Below, piece after piece: positions 1 through 6,882 of a DNA stretch of 12,640 bases. This DNA is from JAAYCB01 sp012744395. GTDB lineage: Bacteria; Planctomycetota; Planctomycetia; Pirellulales; Thermoguttaceae. The notes beneath the pieces were generated by a model, which searched no databases, was not told where the DNA came from, and saw nothing but the letters and a program-made list of their open reading frames with translations. The stretch lies in the NCBI GenBank assembly GCA_028703175.1, contig JAQVNJ010000159.1:1-12640 (forward strand), written 5' to 3'. The position numbers were made by a program, and so were the translations under genes. Numbering within the stretch: the stretch's first letter is position 1; the number at the start of each line of letters is the position of its first letter.

Positions 1-1
1 G

Positions 2-1015
2 ACGAGGATTTTTCCCCAATATGAAACGCAAGACCGGCGGGAGGGGATTGCGCGCTACTGGGACGAGTACTACGCGAGAGTCAGTCAGCTGATGGCGCGG
101 TATTCTGACCAGGTCCGCCTCTTCGAGACCAAGCGCGCCTTGAACACCGAAGACGGCCTGCGAGAACTGCTCGGCTTCGTCGGCATTCCGCCCGAACAAC
201 AAGTCTTGGCGTTGGGCATCGCCCAAAACAAGGCGGAGAGCCAACCGGGAAGGAAACGGCTGGTGCCACCTTCCGACCACCCCCTGGATCCGCGGAGATG
301 TGTGATTCTCGTGCCGTTCGCCGGCCAGATCTATCCGCATTGCGAGCGGGCATTGAAGGAACTGGAGCGCCGCGGCTACCCGGTGTGGCGCGTGGGCGGC
401 TACGCGGCCATTGATCAAGGCCGGAACCAGATGGCCACGGATGCCTTGAGAGACGGCTTTGAAGAGACGATGTGGGTCGACGCCGATATCGACTTCCATC
501 CGGATACGATCGACCGCGTGCGTTCGCACAACCTGCCAATCGTCTGCGGCATCTATCCGCAAAAGGGCAAGCGAGCGATCGCCTGCCACATCCTGCCCGG
601 CACGCCGCAGATTGTTTTCGGGCAAGGCGGCGGATTGGTGGAAGTCAGGTACTGCGCAACGGGTTTCATGCACGTTCGCCGCGCGGTTTACGAGAGGATT
701 CAGCAGCGCCTCGCGCTGCCGGTCTGCAACGAACGTTTCGGAGAGCCGATGGTCCCCTTCTTCCAGCCGATGCTGCACCAGTGCGACGATGGACACTGGT
801 ATCTGGCGGAGGACTACGCCTTTTGCCAGCGGGCGCGGGAGTGCGGTTTTGCGATTGTCGCCGACACGACGATCCGGCTGTGGCACGTCGGGACATACGC
901 CTTCGGTTGGGAAGACGCCGGCATCGAGCGGCATCGCCACGCGCGCTTTACGCTGCATTTTCCCGGCGGCGGGGAGGACGAGCGTGCCGGCGCGCGAAGG
1001 GCTGCCCGGCAGTGA
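2..1015 (+). CDS. Sulfotransferase-like tail joined to a GT-A-type glycosyltransferase domain (5' end outside window)
   Basis: The frame is open from base 2 with no stop, so the Met at 92 is probably internal and the true start lies before the window. The first ~75 visible residues (RYWDEYYARV, then LNTEDGLRELLGFVGIPPE) resemble the C-terminal end of sulfotransferase-family proteins. After a linker comes a domain starting near RRCVILVPF. It holds a conserved-looking block AIDQGRNQMATDAL, then WVDADIDF with a DAD at 479-487 that fits the metal/nucleotide-sugar DxD of GT-A glycosyltransferases. Further on are CATGFMHVRRAVYERI and YLAEDYAFCQRARECGF, the latter with an acidic pair where GT-A enzymes place the catalytic base, and a late RLWHVGTYAFGW. 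No signal peptide or membrane segment is visible. The likely role is sugar transfer in surface polysaccharide or glycan assembly. The GT reading is moderately secure and the sulfotransferase reading weaker. Sugar and acceptor cannot be told. Confidence 0.7.
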   Translation, partial: TRIFPQYETQDRREGIARYWDEYYARVSQLMARYSDQVRLFETKRALNTEDGLRELLGFVGIPPEQQVLALGIAQNKAESQPGRKRLVPPSDHPLDPRRCVILVPFAGQIYPHCERALKELERRGYPVWRVGGYAAIDQGRNQMATDALRDGFEETMWVDADIDFHPDTIDRVRSHNLPIVCGIYPQKGKRAIACHILPGTPQIVFGQGGGLVEVRYCATGFMHVRRAVYERIQQRLALPVCNERFGEPMVPFFQPMLHQCDDGHWYLAEDYAFCQRARECGFAIVADTTIRLWHVGTYAFGWEDAGIERHRHARFTLHFPGGGEDERAGARRAARQ

Positions 1016-1345
1016 TCCTGTTGATCGTGGGGAAGAGACCAGCGGAAAACTGCCCTTCGATCAATCACTTAGCGGCATCGGCAGGTATCATGCCGGCGTA
1101 GATTACGCGCGGGTTCAGATTGGCGAGCAGAATCTTGACGCGGGGTCCGAAACGACGGTTCGGTAGGCGGAGGCGGCAGGCGTTGCAGAATCGAGCCGGG
1201 AGATGGGATGCTCGTAAGCATGAACGGGAACCTGCTTGCCGTTTGCGTGCATCATCGGCGGTAGACCCGGGCACAGTCTACAAGGAACCCCGTTCTCCTC
1301 TTGGCATCACAATCCATCATGACAAGGAAGAAGGCTCAGGCTTAG
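1016..1345. other. Intergenic stretch without a convincing gene
   Basis: No reading frame here has recognisable motifs. A six-base inverted repeat (CGGCAT at 1073-1078, ATGCCG at 1090-1095) could form a hairpin about 58 bases after the preceding stop codon. It lacks a following T tract, so it is only a weak terminator candidate. The stretch runs into the decayed hydrolase fragment that follows. Confidence 0.4.
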
Positions 1346-1623
1346 ACGATTCGCAAACACGCCCCGCAAGCCAAACGGACTTGGGCCACGATCACGCGGA
1401 TCCGGCAGGCGGGCAAGCTCGACGTGATCGCCGAGAACAACGGCCGGGTGCGGGCGAGGAACAAGATCGCCGCAGGAAGCGTCGCCCGCGAGGGGATTTC
1501 CGTCGACGATCCGTACGGCCTGGTGAAGGACCATCCAGAATACTGGTCCGCGGACGGCGTGCATTTCAACGCCCAGCGAGTCGCCGCGGCCAAGCGAACT
1601 CTGGTTTTCAGAGAGATTATGGG
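1346..1623 (+). pseudogene. Remnant of an SGNH/GDSL-type hydrolase (C-terminal part only)
   Basis: One plus frame reads, after an in-frame stop at 1343-1345, a recognisable end of an SGNH/GDSL hydrolase. KRTWATIT recalls the WATTTPV block, RVRARNKIAA recalls the helix before the last strand, and ISVDDPYGLVKDHPEYWS leads to DGVHFNA. DGVH carries the Asp (1553-1555) and His (1562-1564) of the D-x-x-H catalytic motif. The N-terminal blocks with the nucleophilic Ser, Gly and Asn are absent, no good start codon or ribosome site precedes it, and after about 1623 the frame runs on without family resemblance to a stop at 1861. Intact relatives in planctomycetes are about 200-260 residues long and act on carbohydrate esters. 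This looks like a decayed gene, although a short ORF from the ATG at 1424 could in principle still be translated. Confidence 0.55.
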
Positions 1624-1718
1624 TAGGGTGGAGGTTCGCAAGCGGGAGCTGGGGAACCGGGGAGACGCCCCAGCCTGTTTGGTTTGCCCAGTTCCATGCG
1701 ATTGCCCGCCATCTGACA

Positions 1719-1746
1719 TTGATTCTCCGGGCCATTCAACTACAAT
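1719..1746 (+). promoter_or_regulatory. Sigma70-like promoter candidate upstream of lysS
   Basis: TTGATT (1719-1724) and TACAAT (1741-1746) are separated by 16 bases and lie in a locally less GC-rich patch. Transcription would start near 1753 and give a leader of about 130 bases before the lysS ATG. The leader contains an inverted repeat CTTCAG/CTGAAG (1756-1761 with 1779-1784), a G8/C6 pair (1791-1798 with 1820-1825) enclosing a small CCC/GGG hairpin, and a T5 run ending about 25 bases before the start codon. Assignment rests on consensus match alone. Confidence 0.3.
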
Positions 1747-1881
1747 GTCGCGCTTCTTCAGGGCGCCGCAGACGAGGGCTGAAGTGCCACGGGGGGGGCG
1801 ATTGGCCCGGTCCGGGCATCCCCCCGGGTGGGGAAACGGCGCGGTTGTCGAGCCTTTTTGAGAGACGCAGACGAGATTCAG

Positions 1882-3396
1882 ATGGCAAAGGAAGACCCGA
1901 CCGGTGGTGCGGCGCTGGAGGCCGCCCGCCGGGAGAAACTCCGCAAGATTCAGCAGTTGGGCCTCGACCCCTGGGGGGGCCGGTTCGACGGCCATGCCCC
2001 GATTGGGCAGGTTCGGGCGCGGGAAGACGAGATCACCGTCGAGCCGGTCGGCGAGTGCGAGACCGGCAAGCCGCCCGAACAGTCGGGCCCCAAGGTCCGC
2101 GTGGCCGGCCGGATCGTTCTCCAGCGGAAGAAGGGCAAGCTGATCTTCATCGACATCCGCGACTGGACGGGGCAGATTCAACTGTTCATCGGCCAGAACC
2201 AGGTCGGACCGACGAACTGGGAATTGGCACAGTGTTTCGATCTGGGCGACATCATCGGCGTCGACGGCGAACTGAAGCGGACGAAGACGGGCGAATTGAC
2301 AATTTTTGCCGAGGATCTGCATTTCCTGTGCAAGGCGTTGGCGACCCCGCCGGCCAAGCACCACGGGCTGGCCGATCCGGAACTGCGGCAGCGGATGCGG
2401 TATCTCGACCTGATCCACGGCGAGGGGGTGCTGGAGAGGTTCCTGCGGCGGACGCAGATCGTTCAGTCGATTCGCGGCACGCTGGCCGCGGAGGGGTTCG
2501 TCGAGGTCGAGGGCCCGACGTTGCACGCGATCGCCGGCGGGGCGGCCGCGCGGCCGTTCACCACGCACCACAACGCGCTGGACATCATGCTCTACCTCCG
2601 CATCGCCCTGGAGCTGCACCTGAAGCGGCTGCTCGTGGGCGGGATCGAACGGGTTTATGAGCTTGGCCGCGTGTACCGCAACGAGGGGATCAGCCCGCGG
2701 CACAACCCCGAGTTCACGATGCTCGAGGTCTACCAGGCGTATGGCGACTACCGCACGATGATGGACTTGACCGAGAAGATCATCGCCGGCGCGATTCGCG
2801 CCACCGGGCAGGCGCCGCGGCTGGCCTGGGGCGGCGCGGAGATCGATTTCAGCCTGCCGTTTGCCCGAAAGACCTACGACGAGGCGTTTGCCGAGCACAG
2901 CGGCGTCGATCCGAACGACGCGGCGGCGGTGGCGGCTCTTGCCGAGGAGATCGGGCTGGAGCCGGCGGGCAAGCACCCGGACGTGGTCAAGAGCGAGGTC
3001 TTCGAAGCGAAGGTGGAGGACCGGCTGGCCGGCCCGGTGTTCGTGACGGACTACCCGGCCAGCATCTGCCCGCTGACGAAGCGGAAGGCCGGCCAGCCCG
3101 AGATCGCCGAGCGGTTCGAGCTGTTCATCCAGGGGATGGAGGTGGCCAACGCCTACACCGAGCTGAACGATCCCGACCTTCAGGAAGAGCTTTTCAGCAA
3201 GCAGCTTGCCGGCCAGGCGGAAGAGGACTCGATGGCGAAAATGGACCGCGATTTCATCCGCGCGCTGCGGCACGGTATGCCGCCCGCCGGAGGACTCGGG
3301 ATCGGCATCGACCGTCTCGTGATGCTGCTGACGGGCTCGCAGACGATCCGCGAAGTGATCCTCTTTCCCCTCTTGCGGCCCGAGATTTCCGGATAA
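1882..3396 (+). CDS. lysS: Lysyl-tRNA synthetase, class II
   Basis: This enzyme charges tRNA-Lys with lysine in the cytoplasm, using ATP. At 504 residues from the ATG at 1882 it has the usual length. A start at 1828 would add 18 residues that do not look like the family, whereas residues 13-32 (EAARREKLRKIQQLGLDPWG) match the normal LysRS N-terminus. An OB-fold anticodon-binding domain covers about residues 70-150, and the class II catalytic core follows. GGAAARPFTTHHNALD lies at 219-234, motif 2 (YRNEGISPRHNPEFTMLE) at 265-282, the lysine-site region FIQGMEVANAYTELNDP at 415-431, and motif 3 (GGLGIGIDRLVML) at 470-482. All catalytic landmarks are present, so it should be active. The Shine-Dalgarno match before 1882 is weak. 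The stop codon lies 14 bases before the permease start, which suggests co-transcription with the ABC genes. Confidence 0.97.
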   Translation: MAKEDPTGGAALEAARREKLRKIQQLGLDPWGGRFDGHAPIGQVRAREDEITVEPVGECETGKPPEQSGPKVRVAGRIVLQRKKGKLIFIDIRDWTGQIQLFIGQNQVGPTNWELAQCFDLGDIIGVDGELKRTKTGELTIFAEDLHFLCKALATPPAKHHGLADPELRQRMRYLDLIHGEGVLERFLRRTQIVQSIRGTLAAEGFVEVEGPTLHAIAGGAAARPFTTHHNALDIMLYLRIALELHLKRLLVGGIERVYELGRVYRNEGISPRHNPEFTMLEVYQAYGDYRTMMDLTEKIIAGAIRATGQAPRLAWGGAEIDFSLPFARKTYDEAFAEHSGVDPNDAAAVAALAEEIGLEPAGKHPDVVKSEVFEAKVEDRLAGPVFVTDYPASICPLTKRKAGQPEIAERFELFIQGMEVANAYTELNDPDLQEELFSKQLAGQAEEDSMAKMDRDFIRALRHGMPPAGGLGIGIDRLVMLLTGSQTIREVILFPLLRPEISG

Positions 3397-3410
3397 CCGG
3401 GTGGAGAACC

Positions 3411-5003
3411 ATGTATAAGCTCCTGCTCTCCTGGCGGTACCTGCGGACCCGCTACATCGCGCTGGCGTCGATTGTCAGCGTGACGCTCGGCGTGGCCACG
3501 ATGATCGTCGTCAACAGCGTGATGCACGGGTTCACGACGGAAATGCGGAACCGGATCCACGGGATTCTTTCGGACGTGGTCTTCGAGTCGCGAACGATCG
3601 ACGGGTTCCGCGACGCCGAGTGGCACATGGACCGGATCAGCCAGATCGCCGGCAACGAGATCGCCGCAATGACGCCGACGGTGGTCGTCCCGGCGATGCT
3701 CAACTTCCAGGTTGGCGAGCAGTGGATCACCAAGCCGGTCCAGTTGATCGGGATCGACCCGGAGACCCAGGGCCAGGTGAGCGACTTCGGCCACTACCTC
3801 CAGCACCCGGTGAACCGCCGGCAATTGAGCTTCGAACTCCGCGAGCGGGGCTACGACACGTACGATCACCAGGCGGGCCCGAATTCGCGGCCGCGGAAGC
3901 AGATGGCGTTCGCCGGGATGGGATATCGCCGCCGGATGGCCGAATCGCGGCGATTCCTCGCCGCGATGACGGCGTCGCCCGGCCAGAACCTGCCGCCCCA
4001 GCCCGGAGCCGGCGAAGATGCTTCGATTCCGCCGGCCGATCCGTTTGCCGGCGTGAACCTCGCCGATCCGTTTTCCCACAAGGAAGCGGAGGACGGCGCG
4101 GCGGCGGATTCGGGCTACGAGCAGCACACCGGGCTGGTGATGGGGATTGCCCTGGGCAGCTTCCCGCAGCAGATCGGGAAAAAGAAGGACGGCACGCCGG
4201 AGTATGAGGACGTGTTCCTGGTGCTGCCCGGCGACGACGTGAAACTCACCTTCCCCACGGCCGGCATGCCGCCGCAGGCCGTCAGCGGGGTCTTCACGAT
4301 CGTCGATTTCTACGAGAGCAAGATGAGCGAATACGATTCGAGCTTCGTGTTCATGCCGATTCGCAAGCTCCAGCAGATGCGGGGGATGATCGACCCGACC
4401 ACGCAGGTGGCGATGGTCAACTCGATCCAGATCAAGCTCAAGCCGGGCGTTGACGGCAGCGCGCTCCGCGACAGGCTCCAAGCCGAATTCCATCCGGAGC
4501 TCTACGTGGTCAGCACGTGGCAGGACAAACAGAGCGCCCTGCTGGCCGCCGTGCAGATGGAGACGGCGATTCTCAACATCCTCCTGTTCTTGATCATTGC
4601 GGTGGCCGGCTTCGGCATCCTGGCGATCTTCTTCATGATCGTTGTCGAGAAGACCCGCGATATCGGGATTCTCAAGTCGCTGGGGGCCTCGGGGTGGGGG
4701 GTGATGGGGATTTTCCTGTCGTACGGTTTGGCCCTTGGGCTGCTCGGCTCCGGGGTGGGGATGGGGCTGGGGCTCTGGCTGGTGGCGAAGATCAACTGGA
4801 TCGCGGATGTGCTGGGGCGGATTACGGGCCGGCCGGTGTTCGATCCGGAGATCTACTATTTCTACAAGATCCCGGCGATTGTCGATCCATTTACCGTGAC
4901 TTGGATTGTCTGCGGGGCCGTGGCGATCGCAGTCTTGGCAAGCGTCTTGCCGGCCATCCGCGCTGCCCGCATGCACCCGGTGGAGGCATTGCGCTATGAG
5001 TGA
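3411..5003 (+). CDS. FtsX/LolC-family ABC transporter permease
   Basis: This 530-residue inner-membrane protein has the MacB/LolC/FtsX plan: one N-terminal membrane segment (about 15-40), a large extracytoplasmic domain, and three C-terminal segments (about 386-411, 431-458 and 495-516). Family landmarks are EKTRDIGILKSLGAS at 413-427, which is the coupling helix contacting the ATPase, and LPAIRAARMHPVEALRYE at the very end. In LolCDE such permeases extract lipoproteins from the inner membrane, and in MacB they drive export by mechanotransmission. Which applies here cannot be decided. The start is supported by GGAG at 3403-3406, four bases before the ATG. The extracytoplasmic domain carries a polar, proline-rich stretch (about 140-238) that looks like an insertion. 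The gene ends inside the start of the ATPase gene, so the two are probably translationally coupled. As only one permease gene is present, a homodimer is likely. Confidence 0.92.
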   Translation: MYKLLLSWRYLRTRYIALASIVSVTLGVATMIVVNSVMHGFTTEMRNRIHGILSDVVFESRTIDGFRDAEWHMDRISQIAGNEIAAMTPTVVVPAMLNFQVGEQWITKPVQLIGIDPETQGQVSDFGHYLQHPVNRRQLSFELRERGYDTYDHQAGPNSRPRKQMAFAGMGYRRRMAESRRFLAAMTASPGQNLPPQPGAGEDASIPPADPFAGVNLADPFSHKEAEDGAAADSGYEQHTGLVMGIALGSFPQQIGKKKDGTPEYEDVFLVLPGDDVKLTFPTAGMPPQAVSGVFTIVDFYESKMSEYDSSFVFMPIRKLQQMRGMIDPTTQVAMVNSIQIKLKPGVDGSALRDRLQAEFHPELYVVSTWQDKQSALLAAVQMETAILNILLFLIIAVAGFGILAIFFMIVVEKTRDIGILKSLGASGWGVMGIFLSYGLALGLLGSGVGMGLGLWLVAKINWIADVLGRITGRPVFDPEIYYFYKIPAIVDPFTVTWIVCGAVAIAVLASVLPAIRAARMHPVEALRYE

Positions 5004-5961
5004 CAGGCTCTCTCCGTGTGAGCCGGATTCAGCCGGCCGGCCGATGGATTCTCCCCTGCACTTCTCCCCCGACGCGCCCGCCGGGCCGCTGCTCGGCGGC
5101 GGAGCGGATCGCGAGGGGGGATTGGACCAGCGCCGCCGGGCCGGGACGGGCCCGAGCGAGGCGGACAGCGACGGCTCGGCCACCGCCCGGGCGGCCCTGC
5201 TGGGCGAAGAGGCCGGGGGGGAAGCCGGAGGGCATCTCCGCGGCGATCCGCCCGCCCAGTTGTCTGCGGTGGACCTGAAAAAGAACTACCAGAAAGGGCC
5301 CGTCGTGATCCCGGTGCTGCGGGGGGTGAGCCTTTCGGTCCGCGAGGGAGAGATGCTGGCAATTGTCGGCAAGAGCGGTTCCGGCAAGAGCACGCTGCTC
5401 CATCTGCTGGCCACGCTCGACGTCCCGGACGCGGGCGAAATCTACTTCGACGGGCAGCGGGTCGATCATCTGGCCGGGCTGGAGCGCGACGCCCTGCGAA
5501 ACGGCTACCTGGGGATGATCTTCCAGTTCTATCACCTGCTGCCCGAGCTGACGACGCTGGAAAACGTCCTGATGCCGTTGATGATCGGCGAAAACGTCTG
5601 GGGATACGTCCGCCGCCGCCGGCAGCTCCGGCAGACGGCGGCGGGGCTGCTGGAAATGGTCGGGCTGGGCCACCGGCTGCGGCACCGCCCGCGGGAGCTG
5701 TCGGGCGGCGAGATGCAGCGCGCGGCGATCGCCCGGGCCCTGGTCGGCAATCCGCGGATCCTGCTGGCGGACGAGCCGACGGGGAACCTGGATTTCGCCT
5801 CGGGAAGGGAGATTCTCGAGCTCCTCCACCGCTTGAATGCCGAGCGGAAGCTCACTATAGTCATGGTAACTCACGACCCGAGCATCGCTGAGCAGGCCGA
5901 TCGGACGATCCGACTGGTCGAAGGACAATTGGAGCCGGGAGCCGGCCCCGCCCGTCTGTAG
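4996..5961 (+). CDS. LolD/MacB-type ABC transporter ATPase with a disordered N-terminal extension
   Basis: This is the ATP-hydrolysing partner of the preceding permease. In 321 residues it has Walker A GKSGSGKS (125-132), a Q-loop in FQFYHLLPELT, the signature LSGGEMQRAAIARAL starting at 235, Walker B ILLADEPTGNLD (255-266) and the H-loop THD. The substitution of GGEMQR for GGQQQR is common in LolD proteins. The ATG at 4996 overlaps the permease stop by 8 bases and is preceded by GGAGG at 4982-4986 inside the permease gene, which strongly supports this start. LolD proteins are normally about 220-240 residues. Here roughly 88 residues of Gly, Ala, Pro, Asp, Glu and Arg-rich low-complexity sequence precede the ABC domain, which begins near LSAVDLKKNYQKG. 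A shorter form from TTG at 5260 is possible but has no ribosome site. A lipoprotein-release or efflux role is inferred from the family. Confidence 0.93.
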   Translation: MSDRLSPCEPDSAGRPMDSPLHFSPDAPAGPLLGGGADREGGLDQRRRAGTGPSEADSDGSATARAALLGEEAGGEAGGHLRGDPPAQLSAVDLKKNYQKGPVVIPVLRGVSLSVREGEMLAIVGKSGSGKSTLLHLLATLDVPDAGEIYFDGQRVDHLAGLERDALRNGYLGMIFQFYHLLPELTTLENVLMPLMIGENVWGYVRRRRQLRQTAAGLLEMVGLGHRLRHRPRELSGGEMQRAAIARALVGNPRILLADEPTGNLDFASGREILELLHRLNAERKLTIVMVTHDPSIAEQADRTIRLVEGQLEPGAGPARL

Positions 5962-6012
5962 CAGGCGGCGGTATCTCGCCCGCCGGCCTAGAATCGGAAG
6001 TTGCAGTCTGCC

Positions 6013-6882
6013 ATGTCATTCAAGGTCTGGATCAACGGCAAGCTCTTCGACAAAGCCAATGCCACGGTCAGCGTCTACGATCACGGTCTGCTCTACGGGG
6101 ACGGCGTTTTCGAGGGCATCCGGAGCTACGGGGGCCGGGTCTTCCGGATGAAGGAGCACCTCGACCGGCTCTGGTACTCGGCCAAGGCGATCCTCCTGGA
6201 GATCCCCTACAGCAAGGAGGAACTCACGGCGAGCATCGAGGAGACGCTCAAGGCGAACGGGATCGAGGACGGCTACATCCGCGTGGTCGTCACCCGCGGC
6301 GTCGGCAGCCTGGGACTCGATCCGAACCATTGCAGCGATCCGGCGGTGATCGTGATCACCGACGCGATTTCGCTCTATCCGGACAAGCTCTACACGGAGG
6401 GGCTGGAAATCATCACCGTGAGCACGATCCGCAACCATCCGGCAGCGCTGAGCCCGCGGATCAAGTCGCTCAACTACTTGAACAATATCCTGGCCAAAAT
6501 TGAAGGTCTGAAGGCCGGCTGCATCGAGGCCCTGATGCTCAATCACAAGGGCGAGGTGACCGAGTGCACCGGCGACAACATCTTCCTCGTCCGCGACGGC
6601 CGCCTGCTCACCCCGCCGGTCGACGCGGGGATTCTGGAAGGAGTCACCCGCGGCGCAGTGCTCGAACTGGCGGAGGCGGCGGGCACCCCGGTCCGCGAGG
6701 TTCCGCTGGCGCGGCACGATGTGTACATCGCCGACGAGTGCTTTCTGACGGGGACGGCCGCCGAGGTGATTCCCGTGGTCCAGGTCGACAGCCGCCCGAT
6801 CGGCGACGGCCGGCCGGGTCCGATCACCCGCGACCTGATCGAGCGATTCCACAAGCTCACGCGGCGATGTGCCGGCGGATGA
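6013..6882 (+). CDS. ilvE: Branched-chain amino acid aminotransferase (PLP fold type IV)
   Basis: This PLP enzyme interconverts leucine, isoleucine and valine with their 2-oxo acids, using glutamate/2-oxoglutarate, in the cytoplasm. The 289 residues from ATG 6013 have the compact bacterial/archaeal IlvE length. Landmarks in order are VSVYDHGLLYGDGVFEGIR near the N-terminus, HLDRLWYSAKAI, the PLP-binding lysine K151 (codon 6463-6465) in IKSLNYLNNILAK, and E184 (6562-6564) in VTECTGDNIF, the Glu that contacts the PLP pyridine nitrogen. Near the C-terminus, ECFLTGTAAEVIPV is also typical. A TTG at 6001 is in frame, but ATG 6013 with GGAAG at 5996-6000 fits the family N-terminus MSFKVWINGKLF better. 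The 51-base gap from the ATPase gene contains a G/C hairpin (GGCGGCG 5964-5970 with CGCCCGCC 5977-5984), so it may or may not be in the same transcript. D-amino-acid transaminase or aminodeoxychorismate lyase are less likely relatives. Confidence 0.92.
   Translation: MSFKVWINGKLFDKANATVSVYDHGLLYGDGVFEGIRSYGGRVFRMKEHLDRLWYSAKAILLEIPYSKEELTASIEETLKANGIEDGYIRVVVTRGVGSLGLDPNHCSDPAVIVITDAISLYPDKLYTEGLEIITVSTIRNHPAALSPRIKSLNYLNNILAKIEGLKAGCIEALMLNHKGEVTECTGDNIFLVRDGRLLTPPVDAGILEGVTRGAVLELAEAAGTPVREVPLARHDVYIADECFLTGTAAEVIPVVQVDSRPIGDGRPGPITRDLIERFHKLTRRCAGG

Noticed and set aside
1065..1274. A 69-codon minus-strand frame with two Cys residues (CNAC)
   Set aside because: Too short, without a ribosome site or family resemblance; it lies in apparently decayed intergenic sequence.
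1828..1881. Longer lysS N-terminus from the ATG at 1828
   Set aside because: The extra 18 residues do not resemble LysRS N-termini, and the family alignment pattern begins after the ATG at 1882.
1342..5183. Two long minus-strand frames (643 and 667 codons) opposite lysS, the permease and the ATPase
   Set aside because: Both lie antisense to unmistakable genes and have His/Arg/Asp-rich shadow composition.
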